Positions 9,146 to 16,954 of a stretch of 64,000 nucleotides of DNA are shown here, one piece after another. The stretch's first letter is position 1, and the number at the start of each line of letters is the position of its first letter. The stretch is from Sinorhizobium fredii USDA 205. Its GTDB lineage: Bacteria > Pseudomonadota > Alphaproteobacteria > Rhizobiales > Rhizobiaceae. The notes beneath the pieces were generated by a model. The model was not told where the DNA came from, ran no database searches, and saw only the letters and a list, made by a program, of their open reading frames with translations. The position numbers were made by a program, and so were the translations under genes. Where the stretch lies: the NCBI RefSeq assembly GCF_001461695.1, contig NZ_AUTC01000146.1, forward strand, positions 62,001-126,000, written 5' to 3'.

Positions 9146-10113
9146 TCGCCTGTATCGTTCTGCTGGCGCGCAGCGCTGGTGCGGAACCGCTGGCTGCAGC
9201 GGACTACCGGCTCGAAACGGTCCATGTTCCCGGCGCCGCCTTTGCCGGCCTCGCCCGCGACGGCGGGAGCCTGCTCGTGACCGACCTCGCGGGCGGGCGC
9301 CTGTACCGACGGGATGAGGACGGGCGTCTGGCCGCCTTCGGTCCCGTCTTTCCGCACGGGCCCGACGTGATCGGCGACCCGACGGGGCCGTATCGCGTCG
9401 CGCGTGTCGGTGGTGAATTTGTCGTCGCGCAAGGATGGACACCGATCGATGCCAAGGAAACGCCACTTGATCACAGCCTGGTTGCGATCGACGATGCGGG
9501 AAAGACGCGGGTCATCAGCAATGACTTCTGGAACCCCTTCGATTTCGTCGCCGCCGACCAGGGCTTCTATGTCGTCGACGCGGCGCGCAACAGCGTCGAG
9601 CTTGTTGCGCCGGATGGACGAAAGAAGACGCTCATCAGTTTCCGACGATTGCCCCAGGCGGAGGGGGCGTTACAGAGCCTTTCGCCGACGGAATTCGAGG
9701 CGGGCAGCGGCTACGAGGTCGATGCGGTGCCGACCGGCATCGCGCTTCACAAGGGGCGCCTCTATGTCGCGCTCTTCGGCGGCTTTCCCTTTCTTGCCGG
9801 GGCGGGGAAGATCATATCGATTCCCGCGGCCGCCGTGTCCGAACCGCGGCTCGAGGCCGACCGCCTCAATGCGCCGGTGGCGATCGTCTTTACCGACGAC
9901 GGAGCAATGCTTGTGCTCGAACACGGCACCTATGATCAAAAGCAAGGTTTTGCAAAAGGCAGTGGCCGACTGCTGAGGATCGAAGCCGCGGCAAAAAGCA
10001 GAACCACCATCGTCAGTGGCCTGACACGCCCGGTCTCGGTGCTCGTCTGGGACGAGCGGCAACTCGTCGTCTCCGACCTCGCCGGCAACCTGCACTTCCT
10101 GCGACGGGATTAG
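9124..10113 (+). CDS. ScyD/ScyE-like beta-propeller protein, exported
   Basis: A 329-residue exported protein with signal peptide MRPLFALIACIVLLARSAGA. The mature part is a string of beta-propeller blades; VPTGIALHKGRLYVALFGGFPF (about residues 202-222) is the most recognisable block of the ScyD/ScyE family, named from scytonemin clusters but widespread with unknown function. Other blades read GLARDGGSLLVTDLAGGRLYR and RPVSVLVWDERQLVVSDLAGN. The start at 9124 overlaps the preceding gene by 22 bases, indicating coupled translation. Sharing an operon with an ABC importer suggests it handles or senses the imported substrate in the periplasm; that is inference. Confidence 0.75.
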   Translation: MRPLFALIACIVLLARSAGAEPLAAADYRLETVHVPGAAFAGLARDGGSLLVTDLAGGRLYRRDEDGRLAAFGPVFPHGPDVIGDPTGPYRVARVGGEFVVAQGWTPIDAKETPLDHSLVAIDDAGKTRVISNDFWNPFDFVAADQGFYVVDAARNSVELVAPDGRKKTLISFRRLPQAEGALQSLSPTEFEAGSGYEVDAVPTGIALHKGRLYVALFGGFPFLAGAGKIISIPAAAVSEPRLEADRLNAPVAIVFTDDGAMLVLEHGTYDQKQGFAKGSGRLLRIEAAAKSRTTIVSGLTRPVSVLVWDERQLVVSDLAGNLHFLRRD

Positions 10114-10158
10114 CTCGTCTCCGAAGGACCGCCTATCGCCGAGGCACGGGGATTACGC

Positions 10159-10353
10159 TCAGTGCTTGGTGCTAGTTTCCTCGCGAACCGCTTCCTCGTG
10201 ATACCAGCAGCCGTCGATGGCAGCCGCGCAGACGTCCGACGAAATGAGATCCGCTTTGCGCTGTGCCTCGGAACGAGGCTCCTCGGCCTTCCGGGAAATG
10301 CGTGTCGGGAACTGATAGATCGTCGCGGTCTTCCCGTGAAAACTCGTGGCCAT
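10159..10353 (-). CDS. gstI: GstI-like translational inhibitor of glnII (DUF2735)
   Basis: A 64-residue protein starting MATSFHGKTATIYQFPTR, the hallmark of DUF2735. In Rhizobium leguminosarum a protein of about this size, GstI, is encoded divergently upstream of glnII and inhibits translation of glnII mRNA; here the position and orientation are the same. The start codon at 10353 follows CGGAGA. A longer frame to 10416 lacks such a site. The rest of the protein is charged and shows no enzymatic motif. Function is assigned from family plus position. Confidence 0.82.
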   Translation of the reverse strand: MATSFHGKTATIYQFPTRISRKAEEPRSEAQRKADLISSDVCAAAIDGCWYHEEAVREETSTKH

Positions 10354-10746
10354 GTTCTGGTCTCCGGTGAGTCCTGTCGAGAAAGATAGTACGCCGCGGC
10401 AGAAATTGCACATCATTTGCGCGAATTGCCGAAAAAACGTTCAATTGCGTGCCGGAATCACGAGCATGCTTCCGCGCCTGGGCGCGAGCGAGGGCATTCG
10501 GTGCGATTTTTTAGGCAGCTGCGCGCAACTGACGCATTTTGCGGCGTTCGCTCCACCGCCGTCCGACGCGGATGTCGGAGGGCCGAGCGGCAAGGAGATG
10601 CAGGATATCCAGCAAAATCAACGGGGTGGCGAGTAGCTGGTGCCTGAGGCGGTGAGGGGCCGGTCGCCGCGCGCCGTTCGGTCGATCGCTCGGAATCTCG
10701 TCTCGATCCGCTGCCGACCGAAAAAAGAGTCGAGCCGGCCGCCGAG

Positions 10747-10764
10747 TTGGCACGCTTGATGCTT
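10747..10764 (+). promoter_or_regulatory. Sigma-54 promoter of glnII
   Basis: TTGGCACGCTTGATGCTT has GG at 10749-10750 and GC at 10761-10762, the exact -24/-12 spacing of sigma-54 promoters (consensus TGGCAC-N5-TTGC). Transcription should start near 10773, leaving a leader of about 88 bases before glnII in which GstI could act. The gap between gstI and glnII (10354-10860, 507 bp) is the only one over 300 bp in the window; apart from this promoter I found no perfect NtrC palindrome and no reading frame I believe in. Confidence 0.85.
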
Positions 10765-10860
10765 GAAGGGAGTCGATCCCTGGTGGTCGAGCACGTTTTC
10801 CGTGCAAGGCCGCGCCAGGAATTCTCAAACCTCGCAGCACCACGTTAGAGAGATTCGCTA

Positions 10861-11895
10861 ATGACCAAGTATAAGCTCGAGTACATCTGGCTCGATGGCT
10901 ACACGCCCGTACCAAATCTCCGCGGCAAGACGCAGATCAAGGAATTCGACGCGTTCCCGGCGCTCGAGCAGCTTCCGCTCTGGGGTTTCGACGGCAGCTC
11001 GACGAACCAGGCCGAAGGCCGCAGCTCCGATTGCGTGCTGAAGCCGGTTGCCGTCTATCCGGATCCGGTCCGCACCAACGGCGTGCTGGTCATGTGCGAA
11101 GTCATGATGCCGGACGGCAAGACGCCGCATCCGTCGAACAGCCGCGCAACGATCCTCGACGACGAAGGCGCCTGGTTTGGCTTCGAGCAGGAATACTTCT
11201 TCTACAAGAACGGCCGCCCGCTCGGCTTCCCGGAGCAGGGCTATCCGGCGCCGCAGGGCCCGTACTACACCGGTGTTGGCTATTCGAATGTCGGTGATGT
11301 CGCCCGCAAGATTGTCGAAGAGCATCTCGACATCTGCCTGGCTGCCGGCATCAACCATGAAGGCATCAATGCCGAAGTCGCCAAGGGCCAGTGGGAATTC
11401 CAGGTCTTCGGCAAGGGCTCCAAGAAGGCAGCCGACGAAGTCTGGATGGCGCGCTACCTGCTGCAGCGCCTGACCGAAAAATACGGCATCGACGTCGAGT
11501 ACCACTGCAAGCCGCTCGGCGACACCGACTGGAACGGCTCCGGCATGCACTGCAACTTCTCGACCGCCTACATGCGCGAAGTCGGCGGCAAGGACTATTT
11601 CGAAGCGCTGATGGCGGCCTTCGACAAGAACCTGCAGGAGCACATCGACGTCTACGGCCCGGACAACCACCTGCGCCTGACCGGCAAGCATGAGACGGCC
11701 CCGTGGAACAAGTTCAGCTACGGCGTTGCCGACCGCGGCGCGTCGATCCGCGTGCCGCACAGCTTCGTCAACAACGGCTACAAGGGCTATCTGGAAGACC
11801 GCCGCCCGAACTCCCAGGGCGACCCCTACCAGATCGCTTCGCGCGTGCTGAAGACGATTGCTTCCGTTCCGACCGCGGTTTCGAAGGTCGCCTAA
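10861..11895 (+). CDS. glnII: Glutamine synthetase type II
   Basis: Cytoplasmic enzyme of 344 residues making glutamine from glutamate, ammonia and ATP. The short length and eukaryote-like sequence mark type II: the beta-grasp part ends with LWGFDGSSTNQAEGRSSD (about 40-57), followed by WFGFEQEYFFYKNG, the glutamate-binding GINHEGINAEVAKGQWEF (about 160-177) and NGSGMHCNFS (about 221-230). There is no adenylylation Tyr loop as in type I GlnA. In rhizobia GlnII is made under nitrogen limitation through NtrC and sigma-54, which fits the promoter at 10747, and is held down by GstI. Confidence 0.97.
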   Translation: MTKYKLEYIWLDGYTPVPNLRGKTQIKEFDAFPALEQLPLWGFDGSSTNQAEGRSSDCVLKPVAVYPDPVRTNGVLVMCEVMMPDGKTPHPSNSRATILDDEGAWFGFEQEYFFYKNGRPLGFPEQGYPAPQGPYYTGVGYSNVGDVARKIVEEHLDICLAAGINHEGINAEVAKGQWEFQVFGKGSKKAADEVWMARYLLQRLTEKYGIDVEYHCKPLGDTDWNGSGMHCNFSTAYMREVGGKDYFEALMAAFDKNLQEHIDVYGPDNHLRLTGKHETAPWNKFSYGVADRGASIRVPHSFVNNGYKGYLEDRRPNSQGDPYQIASRVLKTIASVPTAVSKVA

Positions 11896-11915
11896 TTACT
11901 CCCAAGCCTCTTCAG

Positions 11916-11944
11916 GGCGTCGACCTCGGTCGGCGCCTTTTTTT
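11916..11944 (+). terminator. Rho-independent terminator of glnII
   Basis: GGCGTCGACC (11916-11925) pairs with GGTCGGCGCC (11928-11937), with one G-U pair, and is followed by seven T. It starts 20 bases after the glnII stop. Confidence 0.85.
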
Positions 11945-11961
11945 GTTCGGCTATCTGCGGA

Positions 11962-12741
11962 TCATTCGGTCCCGTGGCGCCTTGCGAGGATCCAGTCGAC
12001 GGCGGCCGAAATGTCCTGCACCGTTGCAGTCGGCACCGGCGCGAAACGCGCCTCGTCGCCCTCGCGATACTTTCCCGTACGCACCAGCAGCGCCTGGCCA
12101 AGACCGGCGTTGAGCGCGCCGGCAACGTCCGTTTCCGCATCGTCCCCGACCATCGCGGCTTCTGCTGCCGCGCAGGGTATTGTGGCAAGGGCAGAGTGGA
12201 AAAAGCCGGGCGCTGGCTTGCCGAGGACGATTGCCTGTCGCTGGCCGGCAAATTCCAGCGCGGCGACGAAGGCGCCGGCATCGAGGCTCAACTTGCCGTC
12301 GGCGTCCTTGAAGCTGCGGTTCGGCGCAAGCGCCAGCAGCTCGGCGCCATCGACCAATTTTCGGAAGGCTGCGTTCAGCGCCTGATAGTCAAAGGCATCG
12401 CCGGCGTCGCCAATGACGACCGCCATGCCACCGTCCGCAGGCAGATCCTGGAACTCCGAAACAAGATCGGGATGGACGAGTAGATGCGCCGCTCGGCCGC
12501 GCTCGCGAAGCCAGAAGCAGGCGGCCTCGGCCGGCGTGAAGAGCTCGTCGCTCGCCACGGACAGCCCCAGTCTCGCGAGCCTGGCAAGGATCGTCGGCTT
12601 GCTGGAGCGGGTCGTGTTGCTGACAAAGCGGATGGGAAGGCCGGCGGCGCGCAGGCGGGCGACCGCCTCTGCCGCGCCCGGCACGACTTCCTCGCCATCA
12701 TAGATGACGCCGGCAAGATCCAAGAGCACAGCGTTGATCAT
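11962..12741 (-). CDS. HAD superfamily phosphatase, subfamily IIA (LHPP/NagD-like)
   Basis: Soluble hydrolase of 259 residues. Motif I reads VLLDLAGVIYDG at residues 5-16 with the nucleophile Asp; the usual second Asp (DxD) is replaced by Ala, as in LHPP-type enzymes (LLDISGVLYD), which act on phosphohistidine, phospholysine or pyrophosphate. Motif II is FVSNTTRSSKPTI, the cap is type IIA, motif III is the Lys in LGKPAPGFF and motif IV is MVGDDAETDVAGA. It faces glnII tail to tail and its own transcript probably starts upstream of 12741. No specific substrate can be named. Confidence 0.85.
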   Translation of the reverse strand: MINAVLLDLAGVIYDGEEVVPGAAEAVARLRAAGLPIRFVSNTTRSSKPTILARLARLGLSVASDELFTPAEAACFWLRERGRAAHLLVHPDLVSEFQDLPADGGMAVVIGDAGDAFDYQALNAAFRKLVDGAELLALAPNRSFKDADGKLSLDAGAFVAALEFAGQRQAIVLGKPAPGFFHSALATIPCAAAEAAMVGDDAETDVAGALNAGLGQALLVRTGKYREGDEARFAPVPTATVQDISAAVDWILARRHGTE

Positions 12742-12873
12742 CAGACGAAGATGACATGCAGGTGGGGCGGGTCAAGCTCTGGCATGCTCGGGCGTCGGCG
12801 GTTACCACGTTGCTGGATGACCACTTGCGCCCGAAATTGGTTGCGCCATGCCAATCTGCAACTCATCAAAACG

Positions 12874-12903
12874 TTGACATAGATCGCATTGCCCCAGCAT
12901 TTT
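12874..12903 (+). promoter_or_regulatory. Possible sigma-70 promoter of the FecR-TPR-barrel gene
   Basis: A perfect -35 box TTGACA lies at 12874-12879 with a poor -10 candidate (CATTTT, 12898-12903) 18 bases on. It sits 37 bp before the chosen start codon at 12940. Confidence 0.35.
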
Positions 12904-12939
12904 AAGGCCGGATTCGGGGCTTCATCAGACAGTTCACAT

Positions 12940-15900
12940 ATGCGCAAGCTGAGACAAGGGGTTGCAGCACTGGCGGTGCTGGCAAGCGGGCTGCCCTCTG
13001 CGGCCGAGGTTCTCCCGCGCGCAATGTCTGCCGAGGGCTCGGTTATTTCGCGGAAGTCCGGTGAGGAAATTCGTTTCATCGAAGTAGAGGGCTGGCGCAA
13101 CGTCGAGGTCAGCCAGGATCTGATCGCCGGCGATACGTTGCGGACCAATGCTTCCGGCAGCCTAGCTCTCCTGTTTTCCGACGACACGCAAATGCGCATG
13201 GGACGCAATACGACCCTTCTCGTCAAGGAAATTGGTCAGGGCTCCGACAGCGAGCTTGAACTCAAGTCCGGTGCCATATGGGCCCGGGCCAAGCGCGGCG
13301 GCAGCGGCCTTACCGTCGATACGCCCTCAGCTGCTGCAGCGATCCGCGGGACCGACTGGACGCTCAGCGTGAGCGGCAATGGAGAAACGACGCTCTCGGT
13401 GCTGGAGGGCAGCGTGGAACTCAAGAACGCCCAGGGTTCCGTGACCGTCAATCAGGGGGAGGGCGCGGTTGCATCCATTGGCCAGGCGCCGCGCAAATAT
13501 ATCCTTGTGAATCTCAAGGAACGCGAACAGATCCTGCTTTATTCGGAACTGCGTGGTGTTTTCGCAGGTATGCCGGCAAGCGGGTTGAGCAGCCGCGAGA
13601 CGCGTGTCGAACGCAAGCGCATCCTTGCTATGCCGCCGATCCAACGCAGCGATGAGGACTGGCTTGCGCTCGCGGAAGCCTCGCTGACGCATGACGGCAG
13701 GGAAGCGGCCCAGGAGGCGCTGAGCAAACTGCGGCGGCCTTTGCCGACACACCTCGAAGCGCGGGCCAAGCTCGTCGAAGCGATGATCGCCGGGCTGGAG
13801 CAGCGCTATGGCGATGCAAGCCGGTTATTCGCCGCGGCCTTGCCCGCACTGCCTCGAAATCGCAAGGCATCGGCAATCTACGGTCGCTGGTTCGCCGACG
13901 CCTTGGCTAGTCCCGATCGCCAGGTCCCGCCGCCGGGGGAGGGCGCCGATGGCGACGATGTCACCGCGGCATTGATGCGGGCCGCAGCGGCGTCCCATAC
14001 ACTCGGCCCGACCGGAGCGATCGAGATCTTGAGAGCGGCCGAGCGCCGTTTTCCTGATGATGCACGTTTGCCGGCGATGCGCGCCGACCTCGCTTTTGAG
14101 CTCGACCGCCGCGACGAAGTGAGGGAGGCGCTTGCCCGCGCCAAAGCGCTCGATCCTGATGAGCCCGCCTATCTTTTGGCCAATGCACGCTTCCGAGCGT
14201 CGGTGTCGAGCGACCTTGATGGCGCGCTCGTCGACCTGAAACGCGCCGCGGAAATGGCACCGGGAAATGATGCCGTCTGGAATGAACTGGGAATCACACA
14301 GAGTGACCGCAACGCGATCGTCGAGGCGGATGCCGCGCATCGGCGTGCGATCGAACTGAACCCGGAAAATGCCGTCCTCTACGCAAACTATGCGCGCTTT
14401 CTGATGGACAATGACCAGTTGGCGGCGGCAAAGGCCGAGATCGACAAGGCGGAAGGGTTGGATCCTCATTCCTACGCGGTTCTGGCGGCCAAGGGCCGTT
14501 ATCTCTTGCGGATCGGTAAGACTGAGGAAGGCGAGAAGACGCTGCTCGAGGCCTCCGCTGTCAACCCGACCTACGGGGACAGCCTCATCGGTCTTGCGAT
14601 CGGCAGCTATCAACTCGGGGCGGAGGAGGAGGCGGCCCAGGCGCTCGACAATGCCGACAGGTTTGATCCGGACAATCCGTCGATTTCGTTGATCCGCTCA
14701 GCCGTCGCTCTCGACGAATATAGAGCCGACGACGCGATCGTTGAGGCACGTGAGGCGCTTCGCCGCCGCCAGGCGCGCGGCGGTTATTACAGCGGCTACG
14801 ATGCCAATCGACAGGTCTCCTCCTTCCTTGGCGTCGCGCTCGACAATGTCGGTATGAACGAATGGAGCCAATATTACTCCGACCGCTCCTATGATCCTTT
14901 CAGATCGACCACTTACTTCGACGAGGCCGCCGGCGGCCGGACCAGTCCTTTCGAGGGATTTTCGCCCTTGCTTCCCCCGAGCGAGCGCACGCAGGCTGGC
15001 AGTTCGACCGTGTCTTCCAACTTGCAGGCCCTCCTGCTCGATCCGCTCGCGGTCGCGTCCTCCGCCATTCGCGATTCACTCGAACGAACCAGCTTTTTCG
15101 AAGCGGCCGTTGGCGGCGGCCTGATCTCGCAGGATGGCGAGCTCGGCTGGAAGAGCGATATTCTCGTCCAGGGTACGAGCTATGCGTTGCTGCCCATCAG
15201 CTACTACCTGCAGGCGGAAGCACTGCAGCCCGATAGTCCGCGCGCGAATGATCGTGATGACATCACCGGCGCGAATTTCGCTGTCGGCATACGTCCGACC
15301 CTGGAGGACAATGTCTACCTGTTCGGCGATATCGTCGATCTCGACGCCGGTTATCCGGGGCAGACGTGGTTACCGACCCCGTTCGACAAGAGAGAAACTC
15401 GATTCTCCGACCTTGGGATCGGTTGGAGCCATACCTTTGGTGAACGCAATCTTCTGCAGGCGTTCGCCGTCGTCGGCGACACTGACCAGAGTATCGAATT
15501 GGTCAACAGGATCGGCTCGTACCGCGTCGAGCAAGAAACGGAAGAGGAAACCGCAACGATCGGCGTCAGCCATCTATACGGGATCGGACCCTTTACGCTT
15601 CGCTACGGTGCCGAGACCGGCCGGTTCCATGTGCGCGACTCTGCAATCTATACGGATCTGCCCACGGGAGGCGTGTTCTTCGTCGATCGATTTTCCGACA
15701 AAGGCAAGGCAACGCGCGCCTACACCGACGTCACATGGGACGCGTCGGACGATCTCCAGCTCCAGGGGGGTGCCTACGCAAATTGGTTGGACGACGGTTC
15801 CGACGATTGTCCCTGCCTTGATCCTCGCATCGGGGTCGCCTGGTCACCGGTGGAAAATCACTGGTTGCGCGCCTTCTATCGAGAAGACACGCAATTTTCG

Positions 15901-16524
15901 TCGAACTACACGCTCGCTCCCGTCTCGACAGTTGGATTGGCGCCGCTTGAGTTGCCGTTGTTCATCGGGGGCAGCACAGAAACGGCAGCGCTGCGTTGGG
16001 AGGCGGAATGGTCGGAGCGCTTCTTCACTTCGATCGAGTACCAGCACCAGCGCTTCGAAGGGCTTTCACTGGATGTCCCTGATCTGCTCGGCAGCTTCGA
16101 TACGACGACGGGAGAGATCGACCGCGTCAATATCAGTGCGAACTATTGGATCGGTGAAGGTCTCGGTACCTTCGGCTCGTTCACCTGGAACCGCAGCGTC
16201 GACCTGACACCCGGAGGGTCCGGAGAGTTTCGCGTGCCGCTTGTGCCCGATTATCGTGCACAGGTCGGACTGACGGTCGTTCACCCCTCGCGCGTAAAGG
16301 CTAGCTTAGCCCAGACACTCGTCGGAGAACGAGTCGGTGCGCCGTTTGGTATCGATCTGTCGTCGTACACGACCACTGATGCCGCGATTTCGTGGGAGTC
16401 TTCGAGCGGACATCTGGAGCTCGGTATGCAATTGCTGAACGCGTTCGACAACGATTTCGAACTGGCCCTTGGTATCCCCGGCCCAGGCCGGACTGTCCTG
16501 GGCACCATCAGGGCAAAGTTCTAG
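12940..16524 (+). CDS. FecR-TPR protein with C-terminal outer-membrane beta-barrel
   Basis: A 1194-residue exported protein with three parts. After the signal peptide MRKLRQGVAALAVLASGLPS, a FecR-type domain spans about residues 55-180 (AGDTLRTNASGSLALLFSDD, GAIWARAKRGG, AAAAIRGTDWTLSVSG, SVLEGSVEL). About 235-640 is a TPR superhelix (repeats such as PENAVLYANYARFLMDND and DEPAYLLANARFRAS). From about 700 onward alternating amphipathic strands form a beta-barrel, and the protein ends ...TVLGTIRAKF, the terminal Phe that outer-membrane barrels use for BAM-dependent insertion. I see no TonB box or plug. The start at 12940 was chosen for the signal peptide; a TTG at 12889 is less likely. It stands alone between convergent and divergent neighbours. 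I do not know its function; assembly, secretion or polysaccharide sensing at the outer membrane are possible. Confidence 0.82.
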   Translation: MRKLRQGVAALAVLASGLPSAAEVLPRAMSAEGSVISRKSGEEIRFIEVEGWRNVEVSQDLIAGDTLRTNASGSLALLFSDDTQMRMGRNTTLLVKEIGQGSDSELELKSGAIWARAKRGGSGLTVDTPSAAAAIRGTDWTLSVSGNGETTLSVLEGSVELKNAQGSVTVNQGEGAVASIGQAPRKYILVNLKEREQILLYSELRGVFAGMPASGLSSRETRVERKRILAMPPIQRSDEDWLALAEASLTHDGREAAQEALSKLRRPLPTHLEARAKLVEAMIAGLEQRYGDASRLFAAALPALPRNRKASAIYGRWFADALASPDRQVPPPGEGADGDDVTAALMRAAAASHTLGPTGAIEILRAAERRFPDDARLPAMRADLAFELDRRDEVREALARAKALDPDEPAYLLANARFRASVSSDLDGALVDLKRAAEMAPGNDAVWNELGITQSDRNAIVEADAAHRRAIELNPENAVLYANYARFLMDNDQLAAAKAEIDKAEGLDPHSYAVLAAKGRYLLRIGKTEEGEKTLLEASAVNPTYGDSLIGLAIGSYQLGAEEEAAQALDNADRFDPDNPSISLIRSAVALDEYRADDAIVEAREALRRRQARGGYYSGYDANRQVSSFLGVALDNVGMNEWSQYYSDRSYDPFRSTTYFDEAAGGRTSPFEGFSPLLPPSERTQAGSSTVSSNLQALLLDPLAVASSAIRDSLERTSFFEAAVGGGLISQDGELGWKSDILVQGTSYALLPISYYLQAEALQPDSPRANDRDDITGANFAVGIRPTLEDNVYLFGDIVDLDAGYPGQTWLPTPFDKRETRFSDLGIGWSHTFGERNLLQAFAVVGDTDQSIELVNRIGSYRVEQETEEETATIGVSHLYGIGPFTLRYGAETGRFHVRDSAIYTDLPTGGVFFVDRFSDKGKATRAYTDVTWDASDDLQLQGGAYANWLDDGSDDCPCLDPRIGVAWSPVENHWLRAFYREDTQFSSNYTLAPVSTVGLAPLELPLFIGGSTETAALRWEAEWSERFFTSIEYQHQRFEGLSLDVPDLLGSFDTTTGEIDRVNISANYWIGEGLGTFGSFTWNRSVDLTPGGSGEFRVPLVPDYRAQVGLTVVHPSRVKASLAQTLVGERVGAPFGIDLSSYTTTDAAISWESSSGHLELGMQLLNAFDNDFELALGIPGPGRTVLGTIRAKF

Positions 16525-16589
16525 CGGTCTCAATCAAGCGGCCGAAGTCACATTCCGTGCCGTGTGGGACCGAGCACCTTTCCGCGTCA

Positions 16590-16754
16590 TCAGCCGCGGC
16601 GGGTGTCCGGGAAGTTGGCCGGGTTGATGCCCAGGGTGTGGAGGTCGCGGGCGTTCGGGCGGCGGTGACCTTCGACTGCCGCGGCTGCGGCGCTCGCTGC
16701 GCCCAGGACGGCGAAGGCGCGGCCGATGAAGCCCATGCGGTTCTTGCTAGTCAT
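16590..16754 (-). CDS. Small alanine-rich protein of 54 residues, unknown function
   Basis: A reading frame of 55 codons encodes MTSKNRMGFIGRAFAVLGAA, an alanine-rich hydrophobic helix (to about residue 28), and then a soluble tail containing RPNARDLHTLGINPANF. The helix could be a membrane segment. The tail resembles the LxxLGI(D/N)Pxxf ending of short conserved rhizobial proteins, but I cannot name a family with confidence. The start is followed upstream by the purine-rich AGTGAGCAAAG. Codon use is strongly GC-rich at third positions like its neighbours, which supports real coding. It points away from tctA's direction of termination and has its own intergenic space. Confidence 0.65.
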   Translation of the reverse strand: MTSKNRMGFIGRAFAVLGAASAAAAAVEGHRRPNARDLHTLGINPANFPDTRRG

Positions 16755-16855
16755 TGTCTTTGCTCACTTTCCGTTTCAATTCGATGAGCAAAAGATGGGC
16801 CCGGCGGGGTTATTTTGCAATGCACAAAACCTCACTCCAGCCATGCAACGAAAGC

Positions 16856-16886
16856 AGGCCCGATTGGCGGTCAGCCAATCGGGCCT
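16856..16886 (-). terminator. Terminator-like hairpin after tctA
   Basis: AGGCCCGATTGGC and GCCAATCGGGCCT form a perfect 13-bp stem with a 5-base loop, 68 bases beyond the tctA stop. On the minus strand it is followed by TGCTTTCGTTG, only partly T-rich, so it may be rho-independent termination or 3' end protection. Confidence 0.7.
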
Positions 16887-16954
16887 GGAGGTGAGCGGGG
16901 CGTGGCTGCCCCTCCGCGTCCCGCTCCACGAAGCGCCTTGGGAGGCGGAAGGGA

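Noticed and set aside
10858..11760. A 300-codon minus-strand frame inside glnII.
   Set aside because: glnII is certain and the opposing frame lacks a ribosome site or recognisable domain.
12889..12939. An upstream TTG start for the FecR-TPR-barrel gene.
   Set aside because: It would bury the signal peptide behind 17 residues and lies within the probable promoter region.
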